Positions 55,484-63,321 of a stretch of 64,000 nt of DNA are shown here, in pieces. How positions within the stretch are numbered: the first letter of the stretch is position 1; each line of letters opens with the position of its first letter. The stretch is from Bradyrhizobium daqingense (GTDB taxonomy: Bacteria > Pseudomonadota > Alphaproteobacteria > Rhizobiales > Xanthobacteraceae): assembly GCF_021044685.1 (NCBI RefSeq), contig NZ_CP088014.1, forward strand, positions 7,860,001 through 7,924,000. The letters are read 5' to 3'. The position numbers and the translations under genes were made by a program. The notes beneath the pieces were generated by a model. The model was not told the origin of the DNA. It saw nothing but the letters and a program-made list of their open reading frames with translations, and did not search any database.

Positions 55484-56146
55484 TCAGACTCGAAGACAGC
55501 GTTCGATTATACTGGCCAGCCCGCTCAACGCGTAGCAGATCACAAAGAATATGCTCAGCACGCCCAGATAGATCTCGATGGCGTGTGAGTCTCCGGTTCC
55601 GACATACGCTAGTCTTTCTATCATTTGACGCGCCGATCCCAAGAGATCCGACACCCCAACAACGGACGTCAGTGCACTCGCCTGGACGAGAACGGTGAGC
55701 TGCCCGACGTAGGGCGGCAACGCACGCCGAAATGCTTGTGGCAAAATGACGAACACAAGCGCTTCCGTTGCGCTCAAGCCAAGCGCTCGGGCGCCCTGCT
55801 CTTGGCGATGTGGAATTGAATCCAAGGCGCCTCGAAAGACCTCACCGATGTTCGCCCCGCCCCAGAGCCCCAATCCGATTATTGCGGCCGTGAGTGGGCC
55901 CGTGCGGAGACCAATTTGCGGAAGGGCAAAGAACACGAAGAGGAGTATCATAAGCGACGGCACGCCGCGGAACAACTCAACGTAAAGCCGTCCGACAAAG
56001 CGCGCGAACGTGAGCGTGCTTTGCGACAGCGCCGCGATCAGGAGACCAAGGATTGTCGCCAAAATGACGGTGAGCAGCGAGATCCACAAAGTAACCAAAA
56101 GGCTCTTACCAAGGTAAAGGGTGACAGGCCAAACCCAGTTGGTCAT
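55484..56146 (-). CDS. Polar amino-acid ABC transporter permease
   Basis: 220 residues, HisM/GlnP-type. Membrane segments start with LGKSLLVTLWISLLTVILAT; the signature ELFRGVPSLMILLFVFFALP and the EAA loop (EQGARALGLSATEALVFVIL) are intact. It transports a polar amino acid with a partner permease, an ATPase and a periplasmic binding protein. The partner permease upstream is truncated and neither ATPase nor binding protein is in the window. Start ATG at 56146 overlaps the upstream gene's stop. Confidence 0.9.
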   Translation of the reverse strand: MTNWVWPVTLYLGKSLLVTLWISLLTVILATILGLLIAALSQSTLTFARFVGRLYVELFRGVPSLMILLFVFFALPQIGLRTGPLTAAIIGLGLWGGANIGEVFRGALDSIPHRQEQGARALGLSATEALVFVILPQAFRRALPPYVGQLTVLVQASALTSVVGVSDLLGSARQMIERLAYVGTGDSHAIEIYLGVLSIFFVICYALSGLASIIERCLRV

Positions 56147-56602
56147 TTAACTACTCCCAGCCCCGGAACCGCGAGCCTGCGCTCGAACGTACGAGACAAA
56201 GCGCTTAGGATGCTGCACCCCAGCAGGTACATGAGACAAGCGATTCCGAAGGTCTCAAACACTTTAAACGTATCTGACACGATCCGGTTGGCGACATAGG
56301 TCAATTCCTGATAGCCGACGACGATCATGAAGGAGGACGACCTGAACTGCGTGATCGCCGTGGTTGTTGTTCCGGTGATCGCGATGCGCAACGCGATCGG
56401 GAGTGTGATGTCAAGAAAGGTCTGGAACGCCGGCAAGCCGAGAGCGCGAGCTGCCGTCACTTCGCCTTTCGGCACAGCTTCGAATGCGGCCCTGAAGACC
56501 TCCGTTTGATAAGCACCGCCCCACAATGCGAGCGCTAGCCAGGAAGTCTCGAACGGCGTCAGACGGATGCCTATGTCGGGTAGCGCGTAGAACAGAAAGA
56601 GC
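56143..56602 (-). pseudogene. Second amino-acid ABC permease, N-terminally truncated by IS3
   Basis: Keeps LFLFYALPDIGIRLTPFETS, then WGGAYQTEVFRAAFEAVPKG and the EAA loop (VTAARALGLPAFQTFLDITL) through to the last helix. The first 60 or so residues, including the first membrane helix, are replaced by IS3 sequence from 56603. It has lost its start and promoter; the downstream permease may thus be silent too. Confidence 0.85.
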
Positions 56603-56956
56603 TGGCTCCGGAAATCTGGACAGCGATGAGTGGAGTTTCTGCCTGACGGCGGGCAAGATTGTCCCGCGAATCAGGAGAGACGATGAGCAGACGAGCCCGC
56701 CGGCAGCACGCACTCGCATTCAAGGCCAAGGTGGCGTTAGCGGCGATCAAGGATCAAGGGCGAGATGACGCTGGCCGAGCTGGCTGAGCATTTCGACATG
56801 CATCCGAACCAGATCACGCAGTGGAAGTCCCAGCTTCAGGAAGCGGCGGCCGAGGTCTTTGGTCCTCGCGGTGGCAACAGAACGAGCGAGCCCGCGGGGG
56901 ACGTGAAAACGCTGCACGCCAAGATCGGGGAGCTGACGCTTGAGAACGATTCCTAA
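56603..56956 (+). mobile_element. IS3-family fragment (different subtype), orfA truncated
   Basis: Starts with TGGCTCCGGAAATCTGGACA, resembling the terminal repeat of the other IS3 fragments. orfA starts at 56684 (MSRRARRQHALAFKAKVALA), has a one-base shift near 56755, continues TLAELAEHFDMHPNQITQWK and stops at LENDS, where IS110 sequence begins. orfB is lost. Confidence 0.8.
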
Positions 56957-57240
56957 GAAACGGCAGCATCTACTTTCGGCTCCAAGGGCAGGTGAACAAA
57001 GCCGAATGCCTTGGCACGCCGCTGCAAATTGTTGACCACTCGCGTCCGGTAGCGCGTCTCGTAGGACGAGGCCCCGGGATCGACATAGTCCATTCCGTAT
57101 CGCACAGCATTGTAGAACAGAACTGCGATCTTCCGGGCCGTGGCGGTCACGGCCTTGGTCTTGCCAAAGCACTACTGCCGCTTCACAGCATAATGGCTGA
57201 TCAGCCGTCGCAGTTCAGTTTCCGCCGCTGCGGTTGAACC
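56957..57240 (-). mobile_element. IS110-family transposase, C-terminal remnant
   Basis: Minus strand encodes TATARKIAVLFYNAVRYGMD then YVDPGASSYETRYRTRVVNN, the C-terminal end typical of IS110 transposases. The sequence from 57150 to 57240 is degenerate IS110-like. No N-terminal half. Confidence 0.7.
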
Positions 57241-57314
57241 AATACCTCGCTCAGGCAGTTGCTTGATCCTTCGATCTGGATGAAGGACCGCGTGGTCAAG
57301 CAGCAGACGCCGCT

Positions 57315-59177
57315 TCACAGACTGAGGCCGCGTTTGTTGAGCACCGTGTCCCTCAGAGCACCCTTGATCTCGCGAGCGATGTCCTTGCTGACCTGGGGTC
57401 CGAACTCCCGCTCGGCATCCGCAACGACATCGGCCTCAGCGCCGATCAGTCCCGCTTCAACGAGCTTTTGCTTCAGTCGGCCCGGGAACTCCTCCTCCAA
57501 GGCATCGGCGAGCTTTTCCTCCATCGTGGCATGGTGTTCCGGTTCAATGCGGAGCACCACATCGTCCCAAGGTTTCCAGTCCGTCGCCAAATAGTCGGCG
57601 AACCCCGTCGCCTCCTTGCTCCGCACAGACGTCTCAGCCCTGTCAATGTCTTCCTCGGTGAGGTGAGAGTCGTAGAAGTAGTTCATGTCCGGGGCGATGT
57701 GCTGCAGCCCCAGCCGCTCGCGCAGCGTGGCCTGATAGGCAAGGTAGACCTCGATTTCGTCGACGTTGTTGATGGTGCCGCCTGTGCGGAGCGATTGGAC
57801 CTTCTCGCGCGCGATCCCCCCCAGTGCCTCCAAGCGGAACATGACACGGCCTAGATCAACGAGGGCCGCTACCCCCTCGTTATTGTCATAGAGCCCGTTC
57901 TCGACGTTGGCGATCAGGCGCGCGGTTTGCATGCCGTTCCAGGTCAAAGTTCTGCGATCCGCGCAGCTCTCGTTGGCGTCAAGAGCAAGCTGGAAGTACT
58001 GCGCGCGCAATTGCGGGTTGGCCGCTGCCTGCCGCAGATCATTGGCCACCCCCTGCTGGAATCCTTCGTTCCCAGAGTTCACGGTATTCCGCAGCCCGTT
58101 GAGGAAGTCTGCGTATTGCTGGGCACCGGGTTCTTCTGCAAAGCTCTGCCACTTGGCCACCACCTCGGGATCGCCCTCCTTCGGATCCCCGTTGAGCCAG
58201 TCCGCTACTGCCTCGGGAAGAGACTCCGCAGCTACTGTCTCGAGAGGAAACGGCGCAACGGCGGCGTCCTCCCACTGATCTTCGTGCGTCTCAGACAAAT
58301 CAAAGACGACCCTCGGGCCGGCATACCCATCGGTACTTTGGATTGTGTCCAGGTTCATCAGCATCTCCTGGGGCAGCGGATTGCCAGACACAACCACCTC
58401 CGCAGCAGCCCCCAACTGCGTTAGCAAGCCCGTGGGTAGGCTGGTTAGCTGGTTATCGTTAAGGTAAAGTCTTCCGAGACTGGTCGGGAGAGTCTCGGGC
58501 AGGCTCGTCAATTGGTTTACACCAACGTCAAGGCTTCCGAGACTGGCCGGGAGAGTCTCGGGCAGGCTCGTCAATTGGTTTACACTAACGTCAAGGCTTT
58601 CGAGCCTGGCCGGGAGGGCCTCGGGCAGGCTCGTCAATTGGTTGTTGCCGACGTTGAGGCCCTCGAGCGCGGCCGGGAGGGTCTCAGGCAGGCTGGTGAG
58701 CCGATTGCTCCACACGTCCAGCAAGGCGAGCCCGGCCGGAAGCGCGGGCAAGCTGACCAACTGATTCCCATTAACATTGAGCGAATTGAGCGCGTCAGGG
58801 AGAGTCTCGGGCAGACTGGTCAGCCGGTTGAAGGACGCGTCGAGCGAGTGGAGCCCGGCTGGAAGTGGAGGCAGGCTGGTGAGGCGCAGCATTGCAAGAT
58901 TCAGATCGCCCTGATTCCAAGCATTCACTCGCCTTACAGCCTCTTGTCGATCCTCGAGCGGGTTCTGCCCCTCTTCGGCAGCCCACTCCTCCAGCATCTG
59001 GTCGTGCCCCCCCTCCGCAGGAGCAGAATCCCCGAGATTTGCCGGATCGTCAGCGGCGAGCACCGCGTGGGTCAAGACTCCAACCCACTGCGCCTCCTCA
59101 CCTTCCCGGTCCTCGCGGCCGGAAGATTCGGTGCTGCCATTACCGCGCTGAGCCTGCCCTGCATCAAAGGGATCCAT
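57315..59177 (-). CDS. nopM: NopM-like type III effector: LRR plus NEL E3 ubiquitin ligase
   Basis: 620 residues. Residues 1-90 are polar, containing the secretion signal. Residues 98-260 hold eight LRRs of 20-21 residues (LTSLPETLPAALEGLNVGNN type). Residues 300-620 form the novel E3 ligase (NEL) domain, as in IpaH/SspH/NopM. The catalytic motif is CxD: Cys405 and Asp407 in ALDANESCADRRTLTWNGMQ. Domain helices such as VNSGNEGFQQGVANDLRQAA and VDEIEVYLAYQATLRERLGL follow. NEL ligases ubiquitinate host proteins after delivery into plant cells. A tts box lies 66 bases upstream. The gene is full length and undamaged. Confidence 0.92.
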   Translation of the reverse strand: MDPFDAGQAQRGNGSTESSGREDREGEEAQWVGVLTHAVLAADDPANLGDSAPAEGGHDQMLEEWAAEEGQNPLEDRQEAVRRVNAWNQGDLNLAMLRLTSLPPLPAGLHSLDASFNRLTSLPETLPDALNSLNVNGNQLVSLPALPAGLALLDVWSNRLTSLPETLPAALEGLNVGNNQLTSLPEALPARLESLDVSVNQLTSLPETLPASLGSLDVGVNQLTSLPETLPTSLGRLYLNDNQLTSLPTGLLTQLGAAAEVVVSGNPLPQEMLMNLDTIQSTDGYAGPRVVFDLSETHEDQWEDAAVAPFPLETVAAESLPEAVADWLNGDPKEGDPEVVAKWQSFAEEPGAQQYADFLNGLRNTVNSGNEGFQQGVANDLRQAAANPQLRAQYFQLALDANESCADRRTLTWNGMQTARLIANVENGLYDNNEGVAALVDLGRVMFRLEALGGIAREKVQSLRTGGTINNVDEIEVYLAYQATLRERLGLQHIAPDMNYFYDSHLTEEDIDRAETSVRSKEATGFADYLATDWKPWDDVVLRIEPEHHATMEEKLADALEEEFPGRLKQKLVEAGLIGAEADVVADAEREFGPQVSKDIAREIKGALRDTVLNKRGLSL

Positions 59178-59242
59178 TTCCTGCTCCTTGTCGGACTGAG
59201 CAAATTATGCGACCTCTCGGCCCACATCGAACGTTGCAGCCT

Positions 59243-59272
59243 CTAAGACATTTAGCTTACGTCGAGCTGACG
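59243..59272 (-). promoter_or_regulatory. tts box upstream of the NopM-like gene
   Basis: The minus strand reads CGTCAGCTCGACGTAAGCTA, followed by AATGTCTTA. It matches the tts-box core (CGTCAGCT, then CG.AAGCTAA) and the 3' TTA. Position 66-95 bases upstream of the start fits TtsI activation. Confidence 0.75.
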
Positions 59273-59370
59273 AGCGTTGAACCATGTTGAGGAAGCGATC
59301 TGCGCAATTTGTGAAGGAGTTCGGCTTCGATTCGGTGCAGCCTTTCGGCTTGAGCCAGATGAGGTCAGAG

Positions 59371-60192
59371 GGTACCGTCAAGTTAACGAATTGGAGCGGC
59401 GGAGGGGGTAGACGAGCGGCATGCGGACTGCCAAGGACCCTCTTTATCGCCGCCATCGCTTCCCACCGGAAGTGATCAGCTATGCCGTTTGGTTGTATTT
59501 CCGGTTTCCCTTAAGCTTGCGCATGGTCGAGGAAATGCTGGCGGCGCGTGGCATTGGCGTGACCTATGAAACCGTGCGCCAGTGGGGACGGAAATTCGGC
59601 AAGCCGTTCTCCGATCGGATCCGCCAGCGCGCTCCCGCCCGCGGTGACAAATGGCATCTGGACGAGGTCGTTATCTCGATCGCGGGCGAACAACATTGGC
59701 TCTGGCGCGCTGTCGACCAGAATGGTTTCGTTCTCGACGTCTTGATCCAGCGTCGAAGAGACGCGCGCTGCGCAGCGGCTCATGAAGAAGCTCTTGAAAT
59801 CCGCCGGCACGCCGCCGCGCGTGATGATCACGGATAAGCTGCGTTCGTACGGCGCTGCGAGGGCGAAGATGGGCTTACACGTCGAACATCGCCAGCACAA
59901 AGCTCTCAACAATCGGGCCGAGAATTCTCATCAGCCGACGCGGCGACGCGAGCGGATCATGACGCGCTTCAAATCGTCCCGTCAGGCTCAACGGTTTCTG
60001 TCCGTTCACGATCAGGTCGCGAACCTTTTCCACATCCCCTATCCCGGAGCCGCCACCGCCGACTTCCGTCGTGCTTCGCGCGAGCGAGCCTTTGCGACTT
60101 GGCGCGAGATCTCCATGACAAGCGCTATCGCCGACTCTCGACCTCTGAGAATCGCCTCCTTCGGCTCGGCGGTCGATTAAGTTGACGATGCC
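59371..60192 (+). mobile_element. IS6-family insertion sequence, second copy, transposase frameshifted
   Basis: Ends GGTACCGTCAAGTTAA and, read inward, GGCATCGTCAACTTAA. The transposase (from 59421) loses two bases in the region corresponding to RRRDSRAAQLL near 59762, so its C-terminal third (from 59782) is in a different frame. Otherwise almost identical to the copy at 52665-53488, in direct orientation 6 kb away. Confidence 0.88.
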
Positions 60193-60370
60193 GTGCCAGG
60201 ACACACCGTGATCAAACAGACGTCAAGCGCCAATTAAAGCGCCGCAGAGCTGCGCTTACGATCAGCGTCGAACCGATGAGTTTGAATCACCAATGTCATC
60301 TGGTGGCGCCTGCATCGGCGCGATCGATGACCCAGGCCACCATGTAGCCCTTGGCCTGCTCAGCCTCCAC
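60193..60370. repeat. Diverged duplicate of 38960-39150
   Basis: About 180 bases resembling 38960-39150 (GACGTCAAGCGCCAAT, then GATCGATGACCCAGGCCACC). It includes part of the coding sequence of the 73-residue protein (GYMVAWVIDR). It starts immediately after the IS6 end. Confidence 0.7.
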
Positions 60371-60982
60371 GTGCATCGGCGATCTGTTCTTCTTGCCCGG
60401 CGGAATCCTGAATATCCGAGTGCTCGAGCATGGCCTTGCCCATGTCATGGATAGGCACGAAGGCCTCAGACTCCGCGTTGCCCGAACCGACGATGGTCTA
60501 CGTCTGACAATCGGACCTTCCGTGGCCGAACGCCTCGTGGAGGAGATCGATCTTGTCGGAATGACCGGCCTAGAATGCCGGCCTTACCGCAAGAACGACC
60601 AGGCGTTTGTCGAACAGAAGAACGGAGCCGTGGTCCGAGAGATGGTCGGTTACATTCACGCGCGTATGGTAGTTTTCAATGCGCCGTTTTCTTACAACCT
60701 TACGACCTTAGATTTGAAGATCGCTCTCGCGAGTTTTGGTCTGCATCTCTTTGAGCCGTGTCAACTCCGTTTCGCAAGGCTGGGCTGTCTCGGTCAGCTC
60801 AGCGCTTCCATGCTTGACAGCCCGTACGTCTTAAGGGCCCCTCCAGCTTTGCTCCGATAAAGCGACGCGAGCGCCAAAGCGGGACCCAATCGCCTCTTTC
60901 AATTGGCATTGCCGGAATGCCGGCTATCCTGTAAACGGGCCGCGCACCGTTGCCGGCCGTCTTTGAGCGGTCGCCCGCAGCG
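60371..60982. other. Mosaic of relics, no intact gene
   Basis: A 170-codon plus-strand frame (60351-60860) exists but is a patchwork: it contains the transposase piece NDQAFVEQKNGAVVREMVGY (ISNCY-like) between unrelated parts. I do not support it as a gene. The remaining 120 bases up to the tRNA should contain its promoter. Confidence 0.5.
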
Positions 60983-61058
60983 GGGCCTGTAGCTCAATGG
61001 TTAGAGCCGGCCGCTCATAACGGTCTGGTTGCAGGTTCGAGTCCTGCCGGGCCCACCA
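60983..61058 (+). tRNA. tRNA-Ile2 (anticodon CAU, to be lysidine-modified)
   Basis: 76 bases including CCA, with a full cloverleaf: acceptor GGGCCTG/CGGGCCC with discriminator A, D arm GCTC...GAGC, anticodon arm GGCCG-CTCATAA-CGGTC (CAT at 61016-61018), and T arm CAGG-TTCGAGT-CCTG. The C4-G69 and C5-G68 pairs and the similarity to E. coli ileX favour the TilS-modified isoleucine tRNA rather than methionine tRNA. It marks the edge between the IS-rich symbiosis region and the Qat defence genes. Confidence 0.9.
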
Positions 61059-61090
61059 GTGAGTTCAAATTGTGCTGTGAGGCCACTTTT

Positions 61091-61150
61091 AGAACGACTC
61101 GATTTGGGCCTTTAGAGCGACTCGATTTCGTTTTAAGAACGACTCGATTT
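61091..61150 (+). repeat. Three short direct repeats (AGARCGACTCGATTT)
   Basis: Copies at 61091-61105, 61114-61128 and 61136-61150, 22-23 bases apart, the second with one substitution. A weaker fourth (GTGACTCGATT) lies at about 61267. They lie 30 bases beyond the tRNA 3' end. About two helical turns between units suggests binding sites for a protein on one DNA face. Confidence 0.7.
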
Positions 61151-61285
61151 CACATCCTTCTGACGGTGTTGACGAATTTGGCTCCGTTCTTCTCGCCGAT
61201 CCTTGAGCGCAGAAAAACCGAGGGGGGTCCTTCCGCGCCCGTGTCGGTCCGCGGACTACGGAAGAGTGACTCGATTAGCGGCGAC

Positions 61286-62050
61286 CTACGGCTTTGATGT
61301 TGACCGGTCATTCTCTGGAGCAAACTGCGTCGTCAGTCGCTTGAGGTTCGACATCAACTGGTCACGGACCTCGTCCTGGCCCATGCTCCACAGTTCAGCG
61401 AGCATCGGTTCGGTTTTCGCCACGTCCCAAGGAAAGAGCGAGCGCCCCTCTGCCTGCGCGAAAGGCCCATCTGACTCGGTCAACATTCGTTCGCGCGGCA
61501 TTAGTGCAGCCAACCCGCGACCTCGTTCGCCGTTGAGCATGGCCGGACCGACGCTGAACCAGCAACCTTGGTCAATCGCCCGCTGCAGTTCGCGGCGCGA
61601 TCCCGAAAACCAATGGAGCACGGAGATGCCGGAATCGGGCCGCGAGGCCAGTGCATCGAGGACGGGGCCTGCTGCGCGGCGGCTATGTACCGTCATGATG
61701 CGACCGCCGGCCGATCCGCACATTCGCAGGATATTGTCGAACACCCGACACTGCGTGTCCCACGTTGCCTTCAGTTCAGGGCCGCCGTCGAGGCCGATCT
61801 CGCCGACGTATCTTGTTCGCGGCAACAAATCTTCAAACAGCGCGAGTTCGCTCCGGCGTTCGTGAGCAAGCTGCGGATGCAGACCGAGCGCGGTGCGAAT
61901 ACGGGAGGCTCCCTCGGCGAGTGCGGCTGTCCCGGTCCAAGCCGACGGCGTAGTCGTCACGGACAGAACGAACAGATTGCGCTCGACGCACTCCTTCGTC
62001 GTCGCTTGAGGATCCGGATAGAGGTCGAGATGCGCATGTAGATCGATCAC
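61286..62050 (-). CDS. qatD: QatD, TatD-like metal-dependent DNase of the Qat defence system
   Basis: 254 residues, GTG start overlapping the qatC stop. The TIM-barrel metal ligands of TatD are all present: DLHAHLD (HxH), GLHPQ, VGEIGLDG (Glu), MTVHSRRA (His), HWFSGS (His) and TESDGP (Asp). TatD enzymes are 3'-5' exonucleases or DNases. Gene order qatB-qatC-qatD with tight overlaps identifies it as the last gene of a Qat operon (QueC-like with ATPase and TatD), an anti-phage defence described in 2020. The frame is intact. Confidence 0.88.
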   Translation of the reverse strand: MIDLHAHLDLYPDPQATTKECVERNLFVLSVTTTPSAWTGTAALAEGASRIRTALGLHPQLAHERRSELALFEDLLPRTRYVGEIGLDGGPELKATWDTQCRVFDNILRMCGSAGGRIMTVHSRRAAGPVLDALASRPDSGISVLHWFSGSRRELQRAIDQGCWFSVGPAMLNGERGRGLAALMPRERMLTESDGPFAQAEGRSLFPWDVAKTEPMLAELWSMGQDEVRDQLMSNLKRLTTQFAPENDRSTSKP

Positions 62051-63321
62051 TTAACACCGTATTTCGCATGCAGATGCCCGAGTTCGGCGAGCCCCCGACG
62101 TAGCATATCCCGCAGTGCCTCGCGATTCTCGATTCGCGGCCATGACAGTGCGCTCCCAAGCCACTCTTCGAACCCCCCATTTTGTGCGGCGGCCAGAGCC
62201 ATGCCGACAGAACGAACGTCGTCGAAGCCCGCGTGCTGCTCGTCGTCGCGACCGATATCTTCAAAGACGTACTGGGTCAGATCCGGTTGCCCCCAGGCGA
62301 GGAAGGCGGATCTTCGAACTTGGCAAGGTACGCATCGGCCGCAGTGGCTATATTTGAATTTCTGAAATCGACCGCAACTCGTCGAACGCACGGCCAATGT
62401 GCGCAGCAACGGCTGATTGTTGCATTCCTTCAGCATCTCTCCCTTCGTCTTGTTGGCGTAGGGAGTGCAGAGCGCCGCCCGGATGCCAGCGGCGTCGAGA
62501 AGATCCTGAAACAACGCCAGGAACTGGGGATGCGCCGTTCGTGTGCTCAGGCTTCCGATCCGGCTTCCGGTCAGCGGTGGATTTATCGCGATGAACCCGT
62601 TTTCGCAGACATATAGGGGAATGGCCGCTCCCTCCTGATAGGGCGCCAGGGCCGTCGCGACGAGAACTCCGAAGGCGAGAAATATGATCGAACGGGCGCG
62701 CTGCGAGGTATCCTTCGGTTTTGGTACGACCGCATTGTCGTTGAGCTGTATGTGTCTCAGACCGCCTGCGATCGCATGCGCGAACTCTTCCTGCTTCTCA
62801 GAGTCACCGCGCACGATCTTACTGATGAGGAGGGGCAGCGTGCCGGCAGCAGCGAGGTCAATCGTTCCGATCAGACTGTCGAGGCCGCCCGATAACAGCG
62901 CGACGCAATCCTGCGGCGGCCGGACCACACGCGCCGGCTGGGGAGCTGCCGCTCCGCCCGCGATGAAGCGCAAGCTCCATCTGTCGGTCGTCAAGAACGC
63001 CAGCGCATCGGCGATCAACGGCGCAACTCCATTCCAGAAGCCCGGTTCGGTCACCGCGATCTCCAGATCGAATTCGCGAGTCCATCCATCCGGGCTTTGG
63101 GTTCGCAGCCCGGCGGCATCCGCCACCATGACCGAGTTGGAGATGGAAAGGAGATCCCATGCGCGCCTATCGGGAGCAAACCGTTCTTTCCGGACGTCGC
63201 CGCGTAAAGCGGCGCCTACGCTCGCTCGACCAGGGACGCCTGCCTGGCCGTACAGCACTACCCTGAGCGTGCCCGCCTCATCGAAGCGGCCGACGTCCGC
63301 CGGAGCGCACAACAGCCTCAT
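62047..63321 (-). CDS. qatC: QatC, QueC-like ATP-pyrophosphatase-fold protein
   Basis: 424 residues. The PP-loop SGGLDS (144-149) marks the QueC/ExsB nucleotide-binding fold; YSHCGRCVPCQVRRSAF supplies the cysteine cluster of QueC. It is longer than housekeeping QueC because of an N-terminal 130-residue extension (RVVLYGQAGVPGRASVGAAL). No other queuosine genes are near. Overlapping with qatB and qatD (ATGA and GTGA) it fits the defence operon, where QatC may modify a protein or nucleotide; its exact reaction is not established. Confidence 0.88.
   Translation of the reverse strand: MRLLCAPADVGRFDEAGTLRVVLYGQAGVPGRASVGAALRGDVRKERFAPDRRAWDLLSISNSVMVADAAGLRTQSPDGWTREFDLEIAVTEPGFWNGVAPLIADALAFLTTDRWSLRFIAGGAAAPQPARVVRPPQDCVALLSGGLDSLIGTIDLAAAGTLPLLISKIVRGDSEKQEEFAHAIAGGLRHIQLNDNAVVPKPKDTSQRARSIIFLAFGVLVATALAPYQEGAAIPLYVCENGFIAINPPLTGSRIGSLSTRTAHPQFLALFQDLLDAAGIRAALCTPYANKTKGEMLKECNNQPLLRTLAVRSTSCGRFQKFKYSHCGRCVPCQVRRSAFLAWGQPDLTQYVFEDIGRDDEQHAGFDDVRSVGMALAAAQNGGFEEWLGSALSWPRIENREALRDMLRRGLAELGHLHAKYGVK

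Noticed and set aside
60351..60860. 170-codon plus-strand frame before the tRNA
   Set aside because: Patchwork of a duplicated segment, a transposase piece and unrelated sequence; no coherent protein.
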